From JAIEPM01 sp964546815 (GTDB taxonomy: Bacteria > Cyanobacteriota > Vampirovibrionia > Obscuribacterales > Obscuribacteraceae), in the NCBI GenBank assembly GCA_964546815.1, contig CAZJLR010000011.1, positions 1 through 64,000 of the forward strand: a stretch of DNA of 64,000 nucleotides, given 5' to 3'. The translations under genes were made by a program, and so were the position numbers. A model generated the notes under the pieces. It worked only from the letters and a program-made list of their open reading frames with translations, was not told where the DNA came from and made no database searches. How positions within the stretch are numbered: the stretch's first letter is position 1; the number at the start of each line of letters is the position of its first letter. This document shows positions 7,717-17,500 of this stretch, piece after piece.

Positions 7717-7904
7717 GATGAAATTCACTTCCGCTTTCAGCTCGATCTAAAGAAATCAAATTCGTCATGAGCATAGCTGATGCAAAATTTCTCAAAAGCA
7801 AGTAAAGATTTGGATGCTATGAATGTGGGTAGGTGTTCTGTCAAGGCTCAGTCACATCGGATGAATTTGTCTGAGTCACAAGCACTCTTCGCGGAACAGG
7901 ATAC

Positions 7905-8438
7905 ATGAAGATTGAGGAAAATCTGGGCGTAGTCAAATCATTTGAGCTTCCCGATAACTGGGAAAAGGAGATAGTCGAAGAACCTGACGATCCAGATGAA
8001 CCGCCACCAGGAGGAAGGACAACAAATATATTTCATCCGGCTGGTGATAGGCAGGTTTTATTTTGTCACCATCATAGATCACAGCAGTTATCGCGGCTGG
8101 CTGCAGAGAAATTTCAGGCCATACTTTATGCTCCATTTCATGACTTGACCGAGAAAGAAATTGAAGATCTTTCCGAAGTGATAGAGGGACTCGCAAATAA
8201 AGATGTTTTTTCCATTTCTCAGGCAGGCACAGGTTATCTAAATGACCGGCGCATTATTCGAATCAAGGGAGACTGGCTTACAACTCAGCAGTCCACGATG
8301 TCATGTTTTGCCGACAGCAGTGGAAACGGTCGGCTAGTCCAAAATCTTTACTTCAGCGCACCGCTGGGGCAACTTGAGCAGGTAACTAATCTGGCTGAAA
8401 GCATTTTTCTTTCAATCCGTTGGAGCGATGGGAATTAA
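7905..8438 (+). CDS. Hypothetical cytoplasmic protein upstream of the giant toxin-like gene
   Basis: 177 residues, ATG preceded by AGGA with 6-nt spacing. The N-terminus is acidic (EEPDDPDEPPPGGR), followed by a mixed alpha/beta region with FHDLTEKEIEDLSEVIEGL and SIRW near the end. There is no signal peptide, membrane segment or known motif. Its position 159 nt upstream of the 10-kb toxin-like gene on the same strand makes it a possible accessory, chaperone or immunity factor, but that is context only. Confidence 0.6.
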   Translation: MKIEENLGVVKSFELPDNWEKEIVEEPDDPDEPPPGGRTTNIFHPAGDRQVLFCHHHRSQQLSRLAAEKFQAILYAPFHDLTEKEIEDLSEVIEGLANKDVFSISQAGTGYLNDRRIIRIKGDWLTTQQSTMSCFADSSGNGRLVQNLYFSAPLGQLEQVTNLAESIFLSIRWSDGN

Positions 8439-8597
8439 GCTCGGTTTTCATTAATTCTTCTGGCAGTTGGATTCTACTGAGAATTCGGTAGTTGAAGGGG
8501 GTGCTTTCGCGCTAGCGCAGGAGTTGTAAAGCGATTCCAGGTACAGTGCTTTGGGCATAAGAATAAGTACTGTATTGAAACAACGGGAATTACAACT

Positions 8598-11500
8598 GTG
8601 GCGACCACTGCGGAAAAACCAGCCGAGCAAGACCCCAAGAAAGCAGCAGCGGTGGACACCCCCTTTCATCCAGAGCCAGAAAAAGCTGGTGACGGACGAA
8701 CCACCTTATCGCAACAGGCAACCAAACCCAATGATTCTGCGGCGCTGGGTGACTTGCGCACTGACGCACGCAATACAGCCGAAAAGCATTTACCAGGTGT
8801 GGACTTAGAGCACACCAAAGCACCCACGCTAGACCGCAAAACGCTTGAGAAATCAGCAGAAGAGCTGCATGAAGCCCTCACCCGAACGAAATGGCTCGGA
8901 ATGAGAGATGCTACGGATAAAGACAAGGTTACGCGCATCCTTGCACCAATGACCGAAGCCGACAGAAGAGCAGTTGAGCAAATTTACGAAGAAAACTATG
9001 GTGATAAATCCAAAGCCGGTAAGATGAGCGCGGCGATTGCCGACAAGTCAGGACTTGACCATAGTTCTGATTTCCGCTCAGGCGCGCTTCGAGCAACAAT
9101 TAGCGAAAAATTTGGTGGACCGCAAAGCGTCGAGCAGGCGCAAATGCTCTCGCTCATGAATCAAAGTGACGGAAAAACCAATGACGCCGGCGCGTTGATG
9201 GTGGCAATTAATAGAACCAGGGAAGACTCTGCACGCGGAAATGTTGCTATTCGTGCTGTATTTGAAACTCTCAATGAAAAGCAGATCAAAGATTTACAGG
9301 AAAACTTTCGCAGAGATTACGGTAAGTCCTGGCAGGAAACTCTTAGCGAGCTAGGGTCTGACCTAACGCCTCAGACTGTTGCTGCTCTGAATATTCTTCG
9401 GCATGGAGTCGATAAAAAATCAGCAGCTGACGTAAAAGCTCTCACAAATATTGCAATTGAAGCGAAAGACCCTCGCCTGCTTGGTGAGGCTTTGCGCGGT
9501 GATTCGCCGGCAGCAATTGAAGCACGAAAGGATATGTTGCAAGACAAGGCTGTTCTTAAGCGGCTTATGGAGGCTTTTCCAAGCAACCTTGGAGAGGTCT
9601 ATGGACCTAGTGGCATTAAAAGAATCGTAGATGCTTCTGATGCAAACATGCATTACACCTCACAGGGTGGAAGGCAAAGACAGCAACAACGTGATGCCAT
9701 GGATCTTTTGGACCCTGTTGCTCGAGACTACTTGCAAGAAGGGCGAATTTCGCTAAAAACCCTAACTACCGAAAACACCGGTAAGTGGTTGTTTGATAAC
9801 AAAGAAAACTTGGAACTTGCAGCTCGAAATGCATCAGACTCAGAGCGAAAGCAATTCAGTCTGGGTCGTCAATTGAGCGCAGAAAACCGCCAGCCTCAAA
9901 GCCCGGAAGAGAAAGAAGCCAAAGACTATTACAACAAGATTCACAAAGTATTCACCGATCGCGGAAGCACTCGCGATGTAGCGATTTGGGAAGATCAACT
10001 GAGCCATGGTCGAGACACCGTTCTAACTCAAATGGCTAAAACACATTATGAGGGCTGGGGTCCTTTTAGCTGGGGAGTCGGTCACTCACGTCAGGACATG
10101 ATGTCTAAGGCTGAGAATCTTAGCGAAGCTGATTGGAAGCTTCTAAGAGATCCGGTCGAAGGCAAAAATTTCCGCAAACAAATTGAGGCTGGACTCGGCA
10201 CTTTTGCAGATAAAGGTGAGCGCGACCGAGTCATGCTCATGCTCGATGAGAAAGCTGCGAAAAACACTTTTGACGAATCAAAAACAGTTCATCGATCATT
10301 GATGGAAACAGTCAAGGACAACACTGGTAGCTATTTCCTGGGGATGGGCACAAGCTACGATTCAAAAAACATTATCAATAATTTGTCTTCGATGTCGCCG
10401 CTCGACGCAAACCGCCTGAAGACAGACAGTACATTCCGCCAGAAAGCAAAAGATTTTATTGCAAATGAGTCAGGCTTTTCCCCAGTTGAAAAACTTCTGG
10501 CTCAGCGATTGATGGATAAGGCGGCTGCAACTGGACAGGTGCCAAAACTTGATGCACAGGACACTCTCTTAAAGATGTCCGCAGAGGGCGAAAAGCCCGA
10601 AGCTCTGTTGGCTCAAGCGCAAAAAGCACTGCTTGAAGACCAGGCATTGCGTGGACGTTTGTCACAGTCATATAGATCGATGAGTGAGTCAGACAGAACA
10701 GTTAAGTACTTGATTCAAGACAGCTATCTCGCTTCGCGAAACCAGCATATGCCTGTAGACCAGTACAATGCAAGCACAAGAAGTGACTTAAGTAGATTTA
10801 TCGCAAGCGGTTATCTAAGCATCAATGACAAAGTAAATTTGGGTTTCGACAAAAAATCGCTTATTGAATCGGCGGCAGGAGCAACGCCAGCTGAGCGCGA
10901 TGCAGTACGCAAACGATTCAGCCCGGAAGAGCAAAAATTGATAGACAATGTTGCGGCAAATGGCGGTAAGGCTAGCCTAGCCGACCGTGTGCAAATGATG
11001 CAACTTGGAATTATCAAAGATCCAGCCGAGTTTCGAGCTGAACTAGAGAAAATGCATAGTGACAAAGACGGTTTCGTCACACTTCAGAAAACAAAAGACG
11101 AGTTCACTAAGAAATATGGAAAGGACTTCGACGACGTAGTTCTCGGCAAAGTGGACGAAAAGGAAAAGAGCGCTTTCAAGGCTCTCCTCACCCCCACAGA
11201 ATCAGATGGGCGCCAGACTTTTTATGATAACGTTTGGAAATCACTACGAAGTGATAGTGGCGCAAGTGCTGATGGCACCTACTTGACTATGCAGAAGTCT
11301 ATAGACAAAACAGCTGATTCCCTCGAAGAATATCAGCGTATTTACAAGACTTTGCCTGCTGATAAACAAAAGGCTCTGGATGATTATTTCAACACAGCTC
11401 TCGAACAGCACAAGCAGTCAAAAGAAAAGCTTGCTGAAATAGTAATTACTGCCACTATCACCGCTGCAGCATTGGCCGCAGCTCCCTTCACCGCGGGAGC

Positions 11501-14500
11501 TTCTGTGGCTGCGCTCGCTACTTACGCCAGTATTGCCGCCGCCGGTGGTGCGGCCTTCACTGTCGGTGCCAAGATGCTCATCACAGGCAACGATTATGAT
11601 AAAGACCATATGCTGCGTGATATCGTCCATGGTGCGGTTGCCGGTGGGCTGATTTTTGCTATCCCACCTGCAGGACGTGTCACGGCTCTGTTCGCTCAGG
11701 GCTCGAAAGCAGTTGTTACAGATGCGGCAGTCGTGACTGCAATGACCGGTTTAGCCGCAGCAGAGAGAGCTGCAGTCGAGAAAGGACTTACACAATCACT
11801 GATGCAGGCTGGAAAAGCATTTGGGCAAAGGGAAGCCCTTGAGGTAGTAAAAAGTGCAGCACCAAAACTTGGCGCCGAAGCACAAGAACTCCTGGCACGT
11901 GAAATAAGCAACGGTGTAGCTAGAAATTACGCACCCATAATTGAAAAGGGTGTAGTTGCATTGCAAGCCGAAGCAGAACAGGCAGCCAAAACAACGGCGC
12001 TGCGGCAGTTTGGAAAACAAGTTATTGAAAGCTCTGCTATTGGTGCAGGCGGTAACGCGGTCGCCACTATAGCAGATGCACCGTTTAACAAAGATGGACT
12101 AGATCTGCGATCACTCACTACGCAAACACTTGTAGGCGCAACTGTTGGCGCAGTTCTTCCTGTTGTGTTTAAAGGTGTTGCAACAGGTAGCCGATATGTG
12201 CTTAACCTAAGCAAAGAATTAAATGCAGCTACGAATGCCGCTGAAGTGATGGTGCATCCATCCACGACTGGTGAGCCTGTCAAAATACAACATGCCGACG
12301 GAAGAATAGAGACTGTTACATCAAAGACTCCTTTGCGGGACGGAGACCAAGTTGTTTCTGGTCCTCCAGCTAAACAACAAGCAGCGACCGAAAGCATCGC
12401 TGGAAAAACTGATGCTCCGGCGAGTACAAGCGAAGCGAATCCAAATTTAAAACGAAATGGAAACGGCGAGCTAGTCAATGAACACGGCAAGCCGGTAAAT
12501 GAGAAAGGACAGCTAGTCAACGAACACGGCAAGCCGGTAAATGAGAAAGGACAGCTAGTCAACGAACACGGCAAGCCAGTAAATGAGCGTGGACAGCTAG
12601 TCAACGAACACGGCAAGCCAGTAAATGAGCGTGGACAGCTTGTGAATGAGCGCGGTCAGGTAGTCGATGCGGAAGGGCGCATCCTCGACTCGAAAGGCAA
12701 TCGAATCGAAAACGAATTTCCAGAATACCCGGCTTCTGAATTTGATCGTGCCAGACCTGAACTTGTGGATGACCTCCACAGCTGGAAAAGTATCGAAGGT
12801 AATAATGTCGGCGAGGAATTCGATCGCCTTTCTGAGAAATTAGGACTTTCGCCCCAAGAGAAGAATCAAATTCTGGATGGTCTCCAAACGGTGCGAGAGC
12901 ATGGCGCTCGCATGCGCGACATTGACCCTGAACAAGCCATAAACTGGAAACACACTCAGCGTGAATTTGGTGCGGCGCTTGATTATGCTTCAAGAAACAA
13001 TTTGAGCAAAGCGGAAACTCAAGATCTGTTGTTGTCTGCTATGTTCTCCGATGGTTTAAAAACCAAGTTCAATTTCACAACACACAACGTCGATGGCGCA
13101 ACAGCCTTTGAACATTTCGCCAAGACTCATCTTGCTGAGATGCCGGCAGAACGAATTGCTGGTATCAAGCAGGCCATATTAGAACACCAGGTGGCTCCAC
13201 CACAATTTATGGCAATGATATATAGCGGCGCAATCGCCGGGTCTATCAAAGCAGAAGGTCGAGCAATGACAGACCTTGAGACAGCAGCACTACAAAGCCT
13301 GAAGGAAAAGATTTCAAATCCTTTCGCGCTCAAGCCCGCTGACCTTATCGATGTTCCGGGAGGACCGGCAGGAGCCAAGGCTGTTAAACTAAGCCCCGAC
13401 GAACAAGCCTTGTTACGCCGCACCGGATTGGATCACTGGTATGTACCAAATGAAGGAAATGCCTGGAATAAATTCTCGCGCGGTTTGATCGATGCTGACG
13501 GCATTGATAATTACGCTGGACCGGGTGGATTAAGTAAGATTATCGGGTTGAGAGGACCAGGAAAGGCGGTTTTCTTCCAAGACCGTCATGTTCTCTATGG
13601 AAATCCTGAAAACGCTAGTGAGATTTCGTCCGTTGACAGTTGGAAACAAAGCCAACGTGATTTCCTGGGCGATCCGGAGAAAGGCAAGCTTGGCGTCGCA
13701 ACAGAGCAAACTCGCAAATATGTAGAACAGCAATCTGCCCGTGTTGAATCCGATATCCTGTCTGCAAAAGGAAGAGTAAACGAGTGGATCAATTCAGCTG
13801 CCGGTCGAAAAGAACTTGGCTTACCTGCTGAAGGTGCCGTGGATAAAATACCTGGCTGGACAGGAACAAAAGAGCACCCAGACTTGATTGATTACCCATC
13901 CGCTACACCACAAGAGCTTGAACGTGCGCGCAAAATCTGGGACAGATTTGGTGCAGAGCTTGGCGCGGAGCAAAGAGTCGGATTGCGACCCATGCCTGAA
14001 TACAGCCCGTCAATGCAAAGCTCAGCAGAACTACGTGCCTATGACGAAACTGCTAATGTTTGGAATCAACAAGCAAAATCTAGACCGGATCAAGTTAGCC
14101 TGGAGAGGGCAGGCACAGGCGAAAATCAGTGGATTATCCGAAGCCCTGACGGCAGGACTGCACCATTGCATGCCGAAATAACTACAAATCCTGATGGCTC
14201 ACAAACAGTTAAGTATATTACCGACCAACGTGCTGATTGGTATCAGAAAGCTTATGCAAACGGCGCACCTGAAACTGCCATGACTCGTGAAGTGACTTAT
14301 CATCCCGATGGAACTGTTAGTACCAAAGGATTTGATTCGGACTTCGTTCCAGCTAAGGGCAGCACTCTTCGTAAGGATGCTCGTTTTGGCGAATACTGGA
14401 CCTCGCCTGATGGCAAGCAAACCTGGATCGACGGCGAAAAACGCATTTGGAATGAAGCCGCACAAGGCGTTTGGCACTCAAGAGATGGAGTGCTAGCCGA

Positions 14501-17500
14501 GAATGTCGAGTACGTCAAGCGCGGAACAACTACAGCCAAGCAGCTAGACGAGCCACTCTCATGGACGAATTCTTATAACGGCAAAGAATCGAAGATGCTG
14601 GCAAAGCCAGGCGACTACAAAATTGATGAAGGTAATGGCAAGTTCTATGTAGTTGATAAAGAAGTTTTTGAACGAACTTACAACCGCGCTCCCGGCACAG
14701 AAGATCAATACGTACGCAAATCCATTCGGGCTAGGGAGGCTCAAGAAGACCAGATAATTCAAACCAGAGCTGGTGATGTCCAAGCGAAGAAGGGTGATTA
14801 TCTTGTCACAGGTGTTGACGGCGAAGTATATGTAGTCGAGAAAGCTAAGTTTCACGATTTGTATGAACGAAACGCAGCCCAAGTTAACGCTAAACCTGAT
14901 GAAGCATTCAAGTTGCCTGCAGTCGTCGGACCTGGCGTTGAAAAGCCAGATGGTACTTACGAAATGCCTCACGCCAATGGCGTTATAGTGTGGGACAAGA
15001 AAAACAATATCGTAACTGTCACTGACCGAATTGCAGGTACTTCTAGCACCTGGTCTGGTGAAAAGTTGTACTCACAAGGTTTCAGAGTAGATGCCGTAGC
15101 TGGCAATGCCAACGCGTTTACTTCACCTACTCGTTTCTATTTCAATAATGGCGCAGAAGAACGCATCACCCCATCCGGTTTGAGATTGGTTCATACTCCA
15201 GAAATGACGACTGGAGAATTTCGCGCCGAAGATGGTGCTGTCTTGAAAGAGGCGCCAAGACAGAAATCTTCGCCCATAACTTCAGAACCTTTGAGTTTCA
15301 AACCACACACAAGTTCGCCCGACACGACTCAAATAATTGATTCCGAAGGGCGAGTATGGACATCAAAAGATGGAAATTGGGTCAATGACAAAGGCACTTT
15401 GCACATTGATGAAAACGGATACAGATTTTCCTGGAATGATGGACGTCGCGAGTGGATAGATTCCGAAGGAAGAAAGTGGCAGGCTTCTCCGGAGGACAAG
15501 CCAGGATTTTGGCGCGATGCTAATGGTTCAAGCTATCAGGAAGGTAGCTGGCAATATACTAAGCGAACCAAAGATGATGCGCATGACCCGGAAATTATTG
15601 CTTCACTCGCGCCTGCTGGAATAGCACTTGCTTTAGGCACTAAAGCCCTTTCGAATCAAACAGAAAGTTCCTCTCCTGATAAAGCAGCAGCCAAAACCAC
15701 AGAGCTCTCTTCTGCCGATAGAGTAGCAGTCGCATCCGATGGTTCATGGAAAGCACAGCTAAAAGACGGACGAGTGGTAACACCAGATTCGCCCGGACCG
15801 TGGGAAGTGCATTTACAGAATGGCACAACACTGCGACGACAAGCAAATACTTTAGAAACTAGAAATGCAGATGGCTCCGGAAAAGTCACCATATATGATG
15901 CCAAAGGTCAAAGCAAAGATTTTGAACTTCAAGCAGGCGGAAAATATGTAGACGCATCCGGCAATGCGCTTCCCTTTTACTCTGCGATGGATACACCGCC
16001 TTCATCGCCACAATTTGAATTTAAGAAGGTCGGAACGGTTAAGGCTGAATTAGCTACAGAGCCTTTCGAATGGCTGGATAGTCATGGCAATAAGATGACT
16101 GGAGCCGCTGGAGATTACAGAGTTATTCAACCAAATGGATCTGTGTCATCTGCCCAGCCTGACATTTTTGCAAAAACATATAGTCCTGTGCCAGGTCAGC
16201 CAGGTGAATTTGCCAAGACTGCCATCACTCGCGCTCAACAGTTAGAAGCAGACGCCGCGATACCTACATTGGAAGGGATGGGAACTGGTCATAAAGGTGA
16301 TTGGGTAGCTACTGGACCAAATGGCGAAAGATATATTGTTAGAGGAAAAGACTGGAACCACTTATATCGCGCCGTCGAAAAACCTGCCGATGCTTCGCCG
16401 ATGTTTGAATTCCAGAAAAAAGCCTCGGTTAAAGCAGAAAAATCCACAGAGCCATTCCCATGGACTGATTGGCAGGGCAATCCAAAAACAGCTAAGGCTG
16501 GCGATTGGAAAGTAACTCAACCTGACGGAACCATCTCATCTGTCGAACCATCCATCTTTGAAAAAACATATTCAGAGGTGCCTGGTAAACCTGGTGAATA
16601 TGCCAAGACTGCCATCACAAAAGCTCAGCAATTAAACGAGCCAACCGTAATCAACACCAAAGAAGGCCTGGGCATTGGCAAGAAAGGCGACTGGATGGTC
16701 ACTGGACCTGAAGGTGAACAGTACATCATCGAAGCACGCAAATTTGATGAGTTGTATCGTTCTGCCGCAAAACCTGCCGATGCTTCGCCGATGTTTGAAT
16801 TCCAGAAAAAAGCCTCGGTTAAAGCAGAAAAATCCACAGAGCCATTCCCATGGACTGATTGGCAGGGCAATCCAAAAACAGCTAAGGCTGGCGATTGGAA
16901 AGTAACTCAACCTGACGGAACCATCTCATCTGTCGAACCATCCATCTTTGAAAAAACATATTCAGAGGTGCCTGGTAAACCTGGTGAATATGCCAAGACT
17001 GCCATCACAAAAGCTCAGCAATTAAACGAGCCAACCGTAATCAACACCAAAGAAGGCCTGGGCATTGGTAAGCGCGGTGATTGGCTTGTGACGGGGCCAG
17101 AAGGCGAGCAGTACATCATCGAAGCACGCAAATTTGATGAGTTGTATCGACCTGCGCCAGGCAATACACCACCCCCTCCATTCAAAATAGAAGTGGATGC
17201 TCCGAAGCAAGATTACATAAAGACAGGAATCGTCAAAGCTGAGATGGTTCCTCATGACGGATTCAAATGGATCAATCATGATGCTGCCGCTGGACATCAG
17301 GAGCAAATCGCAAAGAAAGGCGATTTCATGATCTATCCTGCTGATGGTGGACCACCTTACGTTGCAGATGGTGCATTCTTCCGTAAAGCCTACCATGACA
17401 TGCCTGGGTTCCCCGGGCGTTACGCCAAGACTCAAACTGCAAATGCGCAGGTTCTAGACGCACCAGCAGCCGTAAATAACCCAACCCAAGGCATTACATC

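Noticed and set aside
7323..7721. 132-codon plus-strand frame overlapping the secreted protein gene
   Set aside because: Its second half is the antisense of the duplicated leader, and the first half is out of frame with the better-supported gene at 6848-7528.
11927..12616. Long minus-strand open frame with repeated Pro/Cys/Ser-rich units
   Set aside because: It is the mirror of the 42-bp tandem repeats in the giant gene; the repeat length (a multiple of three) keeps all frames open. No ribosome site and unnatural composition.
12471..12660. Tandem repeats considered as a CRISPR array
   Set aside because: Units are adjacent with no unique spacers, are in frame, and encode an ordinary peptide repeat.
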